This document shows positions 1 to 9,658 of a stretch of DNA of 64,000 nucleotides, one piece after another. Numbering within the stretch: the first letter of the stretch is position 1; each line of letters opens with the position of its first letter. The stretch spans positions 150,579-214,578 of the forward strand of contig JAZKGZ010000014.1 in assembly GCA_040385645.1 (NCBI GenBank), given 5' to 3'. The notes beneath the pieces are model-generated. The model worked only from the letters and a program-made list of their open reading frames with translations, searched no databases and was not told the DNA's origin. This DNA comes from JANXSS01 sp040385645 (lineage in GTDB: Bacteria; Pseudomonadota; Gammaproteobacteria; Burkholderiales; Burkholderiaceae_D). Made by a program: the position numbers and the translations under genes.

Positions 1-2211
1 CGCTGCATCGGCCAGGCGCATCGTCAAGGCGATACGTTTGCGCTTCTCGTCGATTTCCAAAACCTTCACTTTCACCACCTGGCCGGCTTTGACCACGCTG
101 TGCGGATCTTTGACGAAGCCTTCGGCCAGGGCAGAAATATGCACCAGCCCATCCTGATGCACGCCGATATCGACGAAGGCGCCGAAAGCGGCGACATTCG
201 TGACGACGCCTTCCAGGATCATGTCGGGCTGCAGATCGCCGAGCTTTTCCACGCCTTCCTTGAAGGTCGCCGTAGAAAACTCGGGCCGAGGATCGCGTCC
301 GGGTTTTTCCAGTTCGCGCAGGATGTCGATGACCGTGGGCACACCAAAACGCTCGTCCGCATAGCGCGTCGGATCGAGCGACTTCAACAGCACAGTGTCG
401 CCGATCACGGCTTTTACATCTTTTTTCAGATCTGCCAGAATTTTTTCCACCAACCGATACGATTCCGGATGCACCGCCGATGCATCCAGCGGATTGTCGC
501 TGCCCATCACCCGCAAAAAACCAGCAGCCTGCTCGAAGGTTTTATCACCCAGGCGCGGCACGGCACGTAATGCCGCTCTAGATTCGAACGCACCCTTGCT
601 ATCCCGATGGCTGACGATACTCTGCGCCACGGCCGTACTCAACCCAGACACCCGCGCCAGGAGCGGTGCCGACGCCATGTTGACATCCACACCCACGGCA
701 TTGACGCAATCTTCCACTACGGCGTCCAGCGCACGCGCCAGTTGCGACTGGCCGACATCGTGCTGATACTGACCCACACCGATCGATTTCGGATCGATCT
801 TCACCAGCTCCGCCAATGGGTCTTGCAGGCGTCGGGCAATCGATACTGCGCCGCGCAGCGAGACATCCATGTCCGGCAATTCGCGCGATGCGAATTCGGA
901 TGCCGAATAGACCGAGGCTCCCGCTTCGGAAACGACGATCTTGGTCAGCTTCAACTCCGGGCGCATGGTGATCAGCGCCTGCGCCAGCTTGTCGGTTTCC
1001 CGCGAAGCCGTGCCGTTGCCGATGGCGATCAGCGATACGTGGTGCTGCGCCGCCAGCGATGCCAGCGTGTGCAAGCTGCCATCCCAGTCGTTCTTGGGTG
1101 CATGCGGATAGATGGCAGTGGTAGCAACCACCTTGCCGGTGGCATCGACCACCGCCACCTTCACGCCGGTGCGCAAGCCGGGGTCCAGTCCCATCGTGGC
1201 GCGCGGCCCTGCAGGTGCCGCCAGCAGCAGGGCTTTCAGGTTCATGGCAAAGACATCGATTGCATCGGCTTCGGCACGTTCGCGCAACGCACCCATCAAC
1301 TCGGTTTCAAGATGCATGAAAATCTTCACGCGCCAGCTCCAGCGTACCGTATCCGCCAGCCATTTATCGGCCGGCCGACCCTGGTTGCGAATGCCGAAGC
1401 GGGCAGCGATGCGCCCTTCGCAAGGGTTGTGCGGCGCATCCCATTTCGGTTTTTCAGTTTCGGTATCCAGGCGCAGCACGATATCGAGCATTTCTTCGCG
1501 TCGACCCCGCAACACCGCCAGCGCCCGGTGCGAGGCGATCTTGTTGATGGGTTCCGAGTAATCGAAATAATCGGTGAATTTTGCACCGGCATCTTCGCGA
1601 CCGGTTGCTACGGTAGAGGCCACGACGCCATGCTCGGTTAGGTAGGCGCGCAGGTCTTGCAGCAGGATGGCGTCTTCGGCGAAACGCTCCATCAATATTT
1701 GGCGGGCACCGTCTAGTGCAGCTGTGGTATCCGGCACACCAGGATTCTCGCCGACTTCGGTGGTGAAAGCGGGTTTCAAAAAAGCAGCGGCTTCGGTGGC
1801 AGGATCGCGCATCGGATCGGCAAGTAGCGCATCGGCCAGCGCAGTCAACCCAGCTTCGATGGCAATCTGCGCCTTGGTACGGCGCTTTTGCCGATACGGC
1901 AGATACAAGTCTTCCAGTTGCGTCTTGTCGAGCGCATGGGTAATGGCGTCGAGCAGCGGCGGCGTCATTTTTTTCTGTTCCTCGATCGAGGCGATGATCG
2001 TGGCACGGCGCTGTTCCAGCTCCCGCAGGTAGCGCAGGCGCTCTTCCAGCAGGCGTAATTGGATATCGTCCAGGCCACCCGTGGCTTCCTTGCGGTAGCG
2101 GGCGATGAACGGCACAGTCGCGCCTTCGTCTAGCAGGGCGACGGCAGCAGCGACCTGCGCGGGTTTTGCAGCGAGTTCGATGGCAAGGCGTTGTTCGATG
2201 GAAGGCAGCAT
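1..2211 (-). CDS. tex: Tex-family RNA-binding protein, C-terminus beyond window
   Basis: Partial gene. The reading frame opens at an ATG at 2211 (MLPSIEQRLAIELAAKP) and stays open for 737 codons to the left edge. The order fits Tex: N-terminal helical region with the FIARYRKEATGG motif, a YqgF-like nuclease-fold section (MGLDPGLRTGVKVAVVD), helix-hairpin-helix repeats (ARVSGLSTAVAQSIVSHR) and an S1 RNA-binding domain (LEGVVTNVAAFGAFVDIGVHQDGLVH) just before the edge. Tex is a cytoplasmic nucleic-acid-binding protein linked to transcription. Tex proteins are usually near 770-790 residues, so only the extreme C-terminus is missing. It lies 70 bp downstream of prmC on the same strand and may be cotranscribed with it. 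The long plus-strand frames across it are antisense shadows. Confidence 0.95.
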   Translation of the reverse strand, partial: MLPSIEQRLAIELAAKPAQVAAAVALLDEGATVPFIARYRKEATGGLDDIQLRLLEERLRYLRELEQRRATIIASIEEQKKMTPPLLDAITHALDKTQLEDLYLPYRQKRRTKAQIAIEAGLTALADALLADPMRDPATEAAAFLKPAFTTEVGENPGVPDTTAALDGARQILMERFAEDAILLQDLRAYLTEHGVVASTVATGREDAGAKFTDYFDYSEPINKIASHRALAVLRGRREEMLDIVLRLDTETEKPKWDAPHNPCEGRIAARFGIRNQGRPADKWLADTVRWSWRVKIFMHLETELMGALRERAEADAIDVFAMNLKALLLAAPAGPRATMGLDPGLRTGVKVAVVDATGKVVATTAIYPHAPKNDWDGSLHTLASLAAQHHVSLIAIGNGTASRETDKLAQALITMRPELKLTKIVVSEAGASVYSASEFASRELPDMDVSLRGAVSIARRLQDPLAELVKIDPKSIGVGQYQHDVGQSQLARALDAVVEDCVNAVGVDVNMASAPLLARVSGLSTAVAQSIVSHRDSKGAFESRAALRAVPRLGDKTFEQAAGFLRVMGSDNPLDASAVHPESYRLVEKILADLKKDVKAVIGDTVLLKSLDPTRYADERFGVPTVIDILRELEKPGRDPRPEFSTATFKEGVEKLGDLQPDMILEGVVTNVAAFGAFVDIGVHQDGLVHISALAEGFVKDPHSVVKAGQVVKVKVLEIDEKRKRIALTMRLADAA

Positions 2212-2280
2212 GAGGGTGTCAGCAGTGTCAGCAAGAAAATTGAAAAGTCGGTCGGGTCGAAAAGAAAGGTACGCAGAAGT

Positions 2281-3162
2281 TTAGGGAGAAGAGTGCGATG
2301 GCAACATCGCGCCGCTCACCCGCTCAATGCCGGCCAAGTCTTTCCAGCTTTGCACTGCGTCGAAGCCATGTTGCGCCAGCAGCGCACGCACGGCGGGCGC
2401 CTGATCGTACCCGTGTTCCAGTAAAAGCCAGCCTCCAGGCTTCAGATAGGCAGGCGCACCGCTGGCAAGACATCGCAAAGCGCTCAAGCCATCGCCGTGA
2501 TCTGTCAAGGCATCGATCGGCTCGAACGGCAAGTCGCCCTGGGTCAGATGGCGATCGCCGGCAACGATATACGGCGGGTTGGAGACGATCAGGTCGAAGC
2601 GCTTCTCATCGAGCGCGCCGAGCCAGCTACCCGGACGAAAATCTATTCGTACCCGGTGCAGCGCGGCATTGTGTCGCGCGACTTCCAGCGCAGCTTCGCT
2701 GATGTCGGTTGCCGTAACCTGCAGATCGTTGCGATTGCGTGCAATGGCAATGGCAATCGCGCCGGACCCTGTGCCCAGGTCGGCAACCTGAGCGCCGGGC
2801 GTTGTACGTTCGAGCGCCAGATCGACCAGCAATTCCGTGTCGGCCCGTGGAATCAGCACCGCCGGCGTTACATAAAACGACAACCCATAGAATTCGCGGC
2901 TGCCAAGGATGTAGGCGACTGGTTCGCCGGCCAATCGCCGTGCGAACAAAGTGCTGGCACGCTGCGCTTCTTCATCGTCGAGGAGATGCGTGCTCTGCGT
3001 AATAAGCTGCGTGCGCGACATGCGTAAAGCGTGTGCAGTCATCAGCCGGTTTTCTGTCGGGTCGAAGGGCCCGAGGCGAAGCAGTTGCGCCACGCTGATG
3101 CCAGCGACGATTTTCACAGAGGAAGTTTTGTGTGGGCCGATTTTGCCAGCTTGTAACGTCAT
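2281..3162 (-). CDS. prmC: PrmC (HemK) release-factor glutamine methyltransferase
   Basis: Methylates the glutamine of the GGQ motif of peptide release factors, using S-adenosylmethionine. The SAM-binding motif I is visible (VADLGTGSGAIAIAIA), as is the substrate-binding catalytic motif NPPYI (in FDLIVSNPPYIVAGD). About 293 residues, normal for the family. I chose the ATG at 3162 because it overlaps the dsbB stop codon as ATGA, implying translational coupling; the frame extends further upstream only inside dsbB. In many betaproteobacteria prmC directly follows prfA, its substrate. Here dsbB and a toxin-antitoxin pair lie between them. Confidence 0.93.
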   Translation of the reverse strand: MTLQAGKIGPHKTSSVKIVAGISVAQLLRLGPFDPTENRLMTAHALRMSRTQLITQSTHLLDDEEAQRASTLFARRLAGEPVAYILGSREFYGLSFYVTPAVLIPRADTELLVDLALERTTPGAQVADLGTGSGAIAIAIARNRNDLQVTATDISEAALEVARHNAALHRVRIDFRPGSWLGALDEKRFDLIVSNPPYIVAGDRHLTQGDLPFEPIDALTDHGDGLSALRCLASGAPAYLKPGGWLLLEHGYDQAPAVRALLAQHGFDAVQSWKDLAGIERVSGAMLPSHSSP

Positions 3163-3656
3163 GCGTCCCGGTACGCTCTCGACTGGTGGCGCTTCAGGAA
3201 CGCGACCGTCAAGGTAACGATAAACAGCACAAACCATAGCATCGACCATTGTGGAATCGACAGCCCCCAGATCGGCGCATATTCCATGGTGCACAATCCA
3301 TCGGCCTTGAACATCAATGGAAACAGCTGTGCCGGAAAAATTGTGTTCAGCGACGTTTCAAGCGGATCGATGCCGCAGGCAACGGTCGGATTAGCCTTGG
3401 TCCATAAATGCCATCCCGCCACTGCCGCGCCCGCAATCGCAGAAACTAACGCGCAGACAGAAAAAAATCCACTCGCGCTGCGCCGCATGGCCACGCCGAC
3501 CAAGCAAAAAATAGCGATCAGCGCAAAGGCATACCGCTGCAATACGCAAAGCGGGCAGGGCAGCATCTTTTCTACGATTTGAAGATAGAGCCCGCCGCCC
3601 AGCAGAGCCAAGGCGCTGAGACCGACGATCAATAGTAGCGGTTTAGGTGAATTCAT
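3159..3656 (-). CDS. dsbB: DsbB disulfide bond formation protein
   Basis: Inner-membrane quinone reductase that reoxidises periplasmic DsbA. The 165-residue protein has four hydrophobic segments. The first cysteine pair is CPLC (in EKMLPCPLCVLQR). The second periplasmic loop carries the other two cysteines (ACGIDP and GLCTME). Length and topology are typical of DsbB. Its stop overlaps the prmC start by ATGA. A dsbC-type isomerase lies far away at 53.1 kb in this window. Confidence 0.93.
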   Translation of the reverse strand: MNSPKPLLLIVGLSALALLGGGLYLQIVEKMLPCPLCVLQRYAFALIAIFCLVGVAMRRSASGFFSVCALVSAIAGAAVAGWHLWTKANPTVACGIDPLETSLNTIFPAQLFPLMFKADGLCTMEYAPIWGLSIPQWSMLWFVLFIVTLTVAFLKRHQSRAYRDA

Positions 3657-3848
3657 GGATGTACGCCAATTTAGAATGCAGGTGACATTGTAAGTACATT
3701 ACGGTGGGAAGCGTATTTCTCTTGCTTGGCAATGCGTTTAGCGGGCTTGAACAAACATGTTTTCGTAGTCATTTGCTATCTGTCAGAAATTCAGCTATAA
3801 CTAACGCAGATATACACATAAACACCGGTAATGTTGTTAGGAGCAATG

Positions 3849-4088
3849 ATGAACACCGTACGTTGGAATATTGCCGTTTCACCCGATACCGATCAATCGC
3901 TTCGTATGTTTCTAGCTAGTCAGGGTGGCGGACGCAAAGGTGACTTGACGCGCTTCATTGAAGAAGCCGTTCGCGCCCACATTTTGGAGTTGACAGCTGA
4001 GCGGGCCAAAGCAGCAAATGCCAATGTAAATGAGGCGGATATTGTCGCGATTGTTCAAGAGGCTCTGCAATGGGCTCGTAGCCACTGA
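3849..4088 (+). CDS. Ribbon-helix-helix type antitoxin
   Basis: About 79 residues starting MNTVRWNIAVSPDTDQSLRMFL, with a beta-strand followed by two helices (DLTRFIEEAVRAHILE), the pattern of CopG/Arc-type ribbon-helix-helix DNA-binding proteins. An AGGAG ribosome site at 3839-3843 sits 5 nt before this ATG; an adjacent ATG at 3846 is possible but closer than ideal. The stop overlaps the following PIN gene start (TGATG). By analogy with VapB-type antitoxins it would neutralise the PIN nuclease and repress its own promoter. The pair is transcribed opposite to prfA and dsbB. Confidence 0.8.
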   Translation: MNTVRWNIAVSPDTDQSLRMFLASQGGGRKGDLTRFIEEAVRAHILELTAERAKAANANVNEADIVAIVQEALQWARSH

Positions 4089-4504
4089 TGCGGGTTGTGC
4101 TTGACACGAATGTGCTGCTTTCCGCGCTTATCTCGCCACACGGTGTTCCAGACATAATCTATCGTGCTTGGCGGGCTGCCAAATTCGAGGTCGTCACCTC
4201 ACGGACCCAACTTGATGAATTGCGCCGCGCCAGCCGATATCCAAAATTTCAGGCAATCCTTCAGCCGCATCTGGTTGGCGCTATGGTCAACAATCTTCAG
4301 AGAGCCCTTGTACTGGATCGATTACCTTCCAATGTGGAAGACGATGATCCAGACGACGCTTTTCTGCTGGCAATGGCAATCGCAAGTGACGCCGATTATT
4401 TAGTAACGGGAGATCATCGTGCCGGGTTGCTGCAAAAAGGGCACGTTGGACGGACACAGATCGTTACGCCTGCTGCGTTTTATGCGGTAGTGCTTGCAGG
4501 GTAG
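4088..4504 (+). CDS. PIN-domain toxin (putative toxin-antitoxin PIN family)
   Basis: 138 residues. The N-terminal acidic motif VVLDTNVLLSALI, the central DDDPDDAFLLAMAIAS and the C-terminal DYLVTGDH are the conserved acidic residues of PIN-fold ribonucleases. The TS-RTQLDELRR segment matches the family of putative toxin components in which this domain is about 135 residues. It overlaps the upstream antitoxin by one base, so the two are an operon. The likely role is RNA cleavage when the antitoxin is lost; the RNA target cannot be read from sequence. Confidence 0.85.
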   Translation: MRVVLDTNVLLSALISPHGVPDIIYRAWRAAKFEVVTSRTQLDELRRASRYPKFQAILQPHLVGAMVNNLQRALVLDRLPSNVEDDDPDDAFLLAMAIASDADYLVTGDHRAGLLQKGHVGRTQIVTPAAFYAVVLAG

Positions 4505-4550
4505 CCGTGTTGCCGATGCTTCTACACATCTTGTGCTCATCAATTCTTTA

Positions 4551-5627
4551 TTATTCGCCTAATGCCGCCAACAACTCCGCCTGATGTTCGGCAGCCAGCG
4601 CATTGGTCAATTCATCCAGATCGCCATCCATGATGAAGTCCAATTTATACAAGGTCAGGTTGATACGGTGATCCGTCATGCGCCCTTGTGGAAAATTGTA
4701 GGTCCGAATGCGTTCGCTACGGTCACCCGAGCCGACCAGAAGCTTGCGGGTTGCGGCTTCCTTGGCATTTTGCTCACGTAATTGGGCATCCTTGATCCGG
4801 GCGGCCAGCACTTTTAAGGCTTGCGCCTTGTTCTTGTGCTGGCTGCGGTCATCCTGACATTCGACCACAATCCCGGTGGGCAGATGCGTGATCCGCACGG
4901 CAGAGTCGGTCTTGTTGATGTGCTGGCCGCCGGCACCGGAAGCGCGATAGGTGTCGATGCGCAACTCGCTCGGGTTGATGGTCACATCGCTGACTTCATC
5001 GGCTTCCGGCAGGATCGCTACCGTGCAGGCAGAGGTATGTATGCGCCCCTGGGTTTCGGTGGTCGGCACCCGCTGCACGCGGTGGCCGCCGGATTCGAAC
5101 TTCAGGCGTGAATAGGCACCGTTACCGATGATGCGTACGATCACTTCCTTGTAGCCACCGACTTCCGAGTCAGACGCCGACACCATCTCTACCTGCCAGC
5201 GGTTGCGCTCGGCAAAGCGCATGTACATGCGCAGCAGGTCGCCGGCAAACAGTGCCGACTCATCCCCGCCGGTGCCGGCCCGGATTTCCATGAAAATGTT
5301 GCGCTCGTCGTTCTCATCCTTGGGCAGCAGCATTTTTTGCAAATCCGTTTCTAGCGCCAGCATGCGGGTTTTTGCATCTTCGATTTCGTCTTGGGCAAAC
5401 TCTTTCATGTCCGGGTCGCCCAGCATCTCGTGCGCAGTTTTGGCATCGGCTTCGGCCAAAGTGTAGTTGGCGTAGAGCGCCACTAGCGGCCCGAGTTCGG
5501 CATGTTCGCGCGTAAGTTTGCGGTAATTGTCCATGTCATCGGTGGCACCCGGCTGCGACAGCAGGTCGCCGACTTCTTGCAGGCGCTGCGTGAGCTGGTC
5601 GAGCTTGACGGACATTGATGGTTTCAT
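4551..5627 (-). CDS. prfA: Peptide chain release factor 1
   Basis: Terminates translation at UAA and UAG. 358 residues, normal length. The GGQ hydrolysis motif is in SGAGGQHINKTDSAVRITH and is preceded by the RIDTYRASG segment. The start MKPSM is the usual betaproteobacterial RF1 N-terminus. It lies downstream of hemA on the same strand, the common hemA-prfA order. Its methylase prmC is about 1.4 kb further on. Confidence 0.96.
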   Translation of the reverse strand: MKPSMSVKLDQLTQRLQEVGDLLSQPGATDDMDNYRKLTREHAELGPLVALYANYTLAEADAKTAHEMLGDPDMKEFAQDEIEDAKTRMLALETDLQKMLLPKDENDERNIFMEIRAGTGGDESALFAGDLLRMYMRFAERNRWQVEMVSASDSEVGGYKEVIVRIIGNGAYSRLKFESGGHRVQRVPTTETQGRIHTSACTVAILPEADEVSDVTINPSELRIDTYRASGAGGQHINKTDSAVRITHLPTGIVVECQDDRSQHKNKAQALKVLAARIKDAQLREQNAKEAATRKLLVGSGDRSERIRTYNFPQGRMTDHRINLTLYKLDFIMDGDLDELTNALAAEHQAELLAALGE

Positions 5628-5760
5628 TGCTGTTTCTAAAAAATCGACGGTTGGATTGTAGGTTGGATCGCGTTACACACGCGGCAGCGGGGCTTTGAAT
5701 AGTAAAGAATGCGTCGTGTGCGGCTACGCTTGAACCAAAGCCGAAGTAGGGTCAGCTTCG

Positions 5761-7050
5761 CTAACGGCGGCGAAACAATTGTGGCAACAAGATCGCCAGG
5801 CGTGCCCGTTCCTCACCTTGGGCATCATGCAACGCCTGTTGGGGGCCGTGTAGAAATTTTGCGGCCAAGCCCTTGGACAGCGCCTCCAACACCGCATCCA
5901 CATCTTCACCCCGTGCCAGCAGGCGACGCGCACGCTCCAGCTCGGCCGTGCGCATGGCTTCACTACTTTGTTGCAAATCCTGGATCACCGGTATCACACT
6001 GCGGGTCTCGATCCAGCGCATGAACGACTGCACGCGGGTTTCAATGATCGCCTCTGCCTGGGCCACTGCTGCCTGCCGGCTTTCCATGCCGGTCTGAACG
6101 ACACTTCCCAAGTCGTCGACGGTATAGAGAAACACGTCGTCCATGCGCCCGACTTCACTTTCGATATCGCGCGGCACGGCCAGGTCGACCATCACCATCG
6201 GTTTATGACGCCGGCTTTTGATGGCGCGCTCGGCCATACCCAGGCCGATGATCGGCAATGCCGACGCCGTCGAGGAGATCACGATGTCGTAATTGGCCAA
6301 TTGGTCGGACAGCTCAACCAGGCGAATCGCCCGGCCATTAAAGCGTTGTGCGAGTGCATGCCCTCGTTCGAGCGTGCGGTTGGCAACCGTCAGCGATTTT
6401 GGCGAGTGTGCAGCAAAGTGTGTCGCGCACAATTCGATCATTTCGCCAGCACCGATGAGCAGCACATTCTGCCCTGCGATACTGTCGAAAATGCGCTGCG
6501 ACAGCCGCACTGCCGCTGCAGCCATGGATACGCTGTGGGCACCGATCTCGGTCGTGCTGCGTACTTCCTTGGCGACTGCGAAGGTGCGTTGAAACATCTG
6601 ATGCAGGCACGTACCGAGGCCGCCGGCGGCCTCTGCCTGGCGTACCGCATCTTTCATCTGCCCGAGTATCTGCGGTTCGCCCAGTACCATCGAATCCAGG
6701 CCGGAAGCGACGCGAAAGGCGTGCCGTACTGCATGATCCTGCGGCAATGTGTACAAGTAAGGCCGGAGATCGCTATAAGGCAGGTGATGATAGTGCGCCA
6801 GAAAATGTGCGGTCGCGTCGATGGCCGTCTCGACGGCCTCCTGATCGCTGTCGCCGGCGGCATACACCTCGGTACGGTTGCAGGTCGAAAGAATGGCTGC
6901 TTCATGGCCATCGCCTGCACCTGCTACGTCATTGAACCACACCCGAGCGGCGGCAACCGCCTGACCGATCCGGTCTTGCGGAAACGCCACCTTTTCGCGG
7001 AGCGACAAGGGCGCGGTGTTGTGATTGAGTCCGACAGCAAGCAAATGCAT
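5761..7050 (-). CDS. hemA: Glutamyl-tRNA reductase
   Basis: First committed enzyme of C5-pathway tetrapyrrole synthesis; reduces glutamyl-tRNA to glutamate-1-semialdehyde with NADPH. 429 residues. The catalytic cysteine is C57 in LSTCNRTEVYA; the NADPH-binding fold is seen as NVLLIGAGEMIELCATHF, followed by the dimerisation helix region. The start MHLLAVGLNHNTAPL is canonical. The 383-codon plus-strand frame that covers this gene is antisense and not real. Confidence 0.96.
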   Translation of the reverse strand: MHLLAVGLNHNTAPLSLREKVAFPQDRIGQAVAAARVWFNDVAGAGDGHEAAILSTCNRTEVYAAGDSDQEAVETAIDATAHFLAHYHHLPYSDLRPYLYTLPQDHAVRHAFRVASGLDSMVLGEPQILGQMKDAVRQAEAAGGLGTCLHQMFQRTFAVAKEVRSTTEIGAHSVSMAAAAVRLSQRIFDSIAGQNVLLIGAGEMIELCATHFAAHSPKSLTVANRTLERGHALAQRFNGRAIRLVELSDQLANYDIVISSTASALPIIGLGMAERAIKSRRHKPMVMVDLAVPRDIESEVGRMDDVFLYTVDDLGSVVQTGMESRQAAVAQAEAIIETRVQSFMRWIETRSVIPVIQDLQQSSEAMRTAELERARRLLARGEDVDAVLEALSKGLAAKFLHGPQQALHDAQGEERARLAILLPQLFRRR

Positions 7051-7189
7051 TGTAGGGTGACCGGCGTGAGTACGGCTAGGTCGCAGGCGCGCGTGGATGG
7101 CAGCCGACCTTCATTATAGCCGGTTGCCCTGAGCCACTACCGGGGAAGCCGGCTGCATTGGTTATCGTTGAAAAATTGCTAATTTTTAC

Positions 7190-9658
7190 CTAATTCAAGA
7201 AACTATCGTGCCGTGGCAATTGCAAAGTGAAGCATGTGCCGACGGCCGGCGCGCTCACAAAACTGATCTCACCGGCATGGCGCTCGACCACGGTTTTGAC
7301 AAATACCAGGCCTAAGCCGATACCATCGTGACGCGGTTGATCCGGTAGATCCACTCTGGCAAAGCGGCGAAACAGTTTTTGCTGGTCTTCTAGCGCGATG
7401 CCATAGCCGGCGTCGCAGATGCGGCAGGCGACCCGAGAAGGTTGTTTGCTTTCAACGATATCGAAGCTCAGCGATATCGAACAGACGATGCGCGCTTTCG
7501 GCGGGCTGTAATTAATCGCGTTCGACAATAAATTCGTCAGCGCCCGCGTCATCAGCGCCCGGTCAACCATTACCGTGTAATCGGTGCTGTTGTCGATTTC
7601 GGTGACGATGTCGATCTGCTTGCCTTTCGCCAGGCTCCACATCTCGTCGGTGGCATCGAACAACAGATCCCGAAAATCTACTTCCTGCAAGCGGTACTCG
7701 TGCGATTCGGCACGTGCGAGCTGCACGAAATTGTCTGCCAGGCCGAGCGTCTTGCGCGACGCTTTTTCGATCCTGGCGAAGAATTCTTCCGGTGGTAGCG
7801 CTGAGTCCGGCTCGCCTTGCAATTCCAGTAATGCCAGTATCGATGCTTGCGGCGCGCGCATGTCGTGCGATAGAAAACGCAAGGTTTCGTCACGGCTGCG
7901 CTCGGCTGCCCGGATGGTGGAGATATCCGTCAAACTGACGATCCAGCCGGTCAGCTGATGCGCGATTGAAAAACACGGTGCGCTCTTGACCAGCAGATCT
8001 CGTTGTTGCAGGTCGGTGGCACTAACGCCGTTAGCCAGAATATCGATTTGATCCAGATCGATCAAACTGCACCAGGCAAACTGTGTGTTCGCCGGAGAAT
8101 CGATCGGTTGCGGTGCTTGGAGTCGGGTCAGCAATTCCAGCACGCAGACACCGATCAGGCCGCTATGTTCGTTGTCATCGGCTATCTCGAAGTAAAGATT
8201 GGCCTCCCGGTTAGCCAGCAGAACCCGACCATTGACATCGGCCACCAGGGTTGCATCCGGCAAATTGTCCAGGCTGTTGGAAACGAATTTACGCAGATCG
8301 CGCACGCGTCGCGCGGCGTTCTTCATTGCATCGATGCGACGTTCCAGGACGTCGGCAATTGAATCCGGGGCGCGATTGTCTGAAACTTCGGGCAACAAAT
8401 GTGGCTCACGATCGAGCCGTAAAAATTCTTGCCCAAGGTACGTGATGGCGGCTTCCAGACGCCGCCAGCTCCACAGTGGGTAAGCCAGCACCAGCACGAT
8501 TGACGCTGCAGACGGTGCCAGCCAGATGCCGTTAGCCAGCCCGATATAGCTTGCCAGAAACATCAGCCCCAACAGCGTGGCCGTAATAAATAATGCCAGT
8601 CTCGGCGAGAACAACAGATAACCAAGCATCGCCAGCGCTACCGGTATAGTCGAGAGCAGGCCCGTCAACCAATGCGGCACGATTCGAATAGCCCGTTGGT
8701 TGAGCAGGCTGGCTAAGACATTGGCATGAATCTCAACACCCGGCATGGCACCAACTCTTGCCGACACCGGTGTTGGATAAGAATCCGACAACCCTAGCGC
8801 CGTGGCACCGACAAGCACGATTTTTCCAGTGAAAAATTCCGGGGCAACTTCGCCTCGCAGTACCGACACGTACGGTACGGACTGAAATTGCCCACTGCCG
8901 GCAAAAGGAATACGTAAAGGATTGGCTCGCTGCCAGGTTTCGCCGGTTGCAGTAGGCACGCTCACAAATGGTACCGGTGGCGCATTTGCCGATACCCGTG
9001 CAAAACCTGCCAATACCAACGCAAAATGTGGCCACCAGCGCCCGTTCAAGCGCTCGTGCAGAAATACGCTGCGCACCACACCGTCGCTGTCGTGTTCCAG
9101 GTTGATGTGCCCAAGAGCGGTTCCCGCTTTAGCCAAAGAACCGGCAGGGAGGCCAGCTGTCAATCCGGTACCGGGGTTTATTGCTACCACCGGTAATACG
9201 GTTACTCCACTACGTGCCAATGCTGCCCGCAGCGCTTCGTCCCCACTACCTGGCTCCACCAAGATCACATCCAGGCCGACGGCCAACGGCTTTGCCGGCG
9301 TCAGGCGGTCGATCAATTGCGCATGGTGCTCGCGCGGCCAGGGCCACCTACCCAGTTGCCGCAGGCTGAAATCGTCGATGGCAATGATAATAATATCGTC
9401 GCGATGCGGTTGCGAGGTTGCCGAGAGCAATTTGTCATAAATGCCCTGGTCGATGCGTCCTAGGCCATTTTGCCAGCCGAGCACTAAGGCTAGAACGAGC
9501 AATGCCAGCAACAAAATTAGCCAGTCGCGTAATGCCATGCGGGGTGTGAACCGCCGCAGACCCAGGCGCTCGCACCATCGTGAAAACGCGACCTGGGTTT
9601 CGTCGTCGGTGCCGCTATCGGGCGTCGGCATCGTGGTTTTCCAAAACGTTCGCTTCAC
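7190..9658 (-). CDS. CHASE2-domain sensor histidine kinase
   Basis: 822 residues. An N-terminal membrane helix (residues about 45-65) is followed by a periplasmic CHASE2 domain (DIIIIAIDDFSLRQLGRWPWPR), three more membrane helices near residues 330-405, a PAS-like region, a HisKA dimerisation motif with phospho-acceptor His598 (RFLSHDMRAPQ), and a HATPase domain (N box LSNAINYS, G boxes CDAGYGIAL and GIGLGLVF). The GTG start overlaps the upstream stop (GTGA); an in-frame ATG at 9631 is the alternative. It sits in an operon with a LysM-FecR protein and an OmpR-type regulator, so it probably senses an envelope signal and phosphorylates that regulator. Confidence 0.9.
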   Translation of the reverse strand: MKRTFWKTTMPTPDSGTDDETQVAFSRWCERLGLRRFTPRMALRDWLILLLALLVLALVLGWQNGLGRIDQGIYDKLLSATSQPHRDDIIIIAIDDFSLRQLGRWPWPREHHAQLIDRLTPAKPLAVGLDVILVEPGSGDEALRAALARSGVTVLPVVAINPGTGLTAGLPAGSLAKAGTALGHINLEHDSDGVVRSVFLHERLNGRWWPHFALVLAGFARVSANAPPVPFVSVPTATGETWQRANPLRIPFAGSGQFQSVPYVSVLRGEVAPEFFTGKIVLVGATALGLSDSYPTPVSARVGAMPGVEIHANVLASLLNQRAIRIVPHWLTGLLSTIPVALAMLGYLLFSPRLALFITATLLGLMFLASYIGLANGIWLAPSAASIVLVLAYPLWSWRRLEAAITYLGQEFLRLDREPHLLPEVSDNRAPDSIADVLERRIDAMKNAARRVRDLRKFVSNSLDNLPDATLVADVNGRVLLANREANLYFEIADDNEHSGLIGVCVLELLTRLQAPQPIDSPANTQFAWCSLIDLDQIDILANGVSATDLQQRDLLVKSAPCFSIAHQLTGWIVSLTDISTIRAAERSRDETLRFLSHDMRAPQASILALLELQGEPDSALPPEEFFARIEKASRKTLGLADNFVQLARAESHEYRLQEVDFRDLLFDATDEMWSLAKGKQIDIVTEIDNSTDYTVMVDRALMTRALTNLLSNAINYSPPKARIVCSISLSFDIVESKQPSRVACRICDAGYGIALEDQQKLFRRFARVDLPDQPRHDGIGLGLVFVKTVVERHAGEISFVSAPAVGTCFTLQLPRHDSFLN

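Noticed and set aside
607..1641. 344-codon plus-strand frame
   Set aside because: Antisense to tex, whose minus-strand frame gives an unmistakable Tex protein; composition is shadow-like.
5968..7119. 383-codon plus-strand frame
   Set aside because: Antisense to hemA over its full length; no domain or ribosome site.
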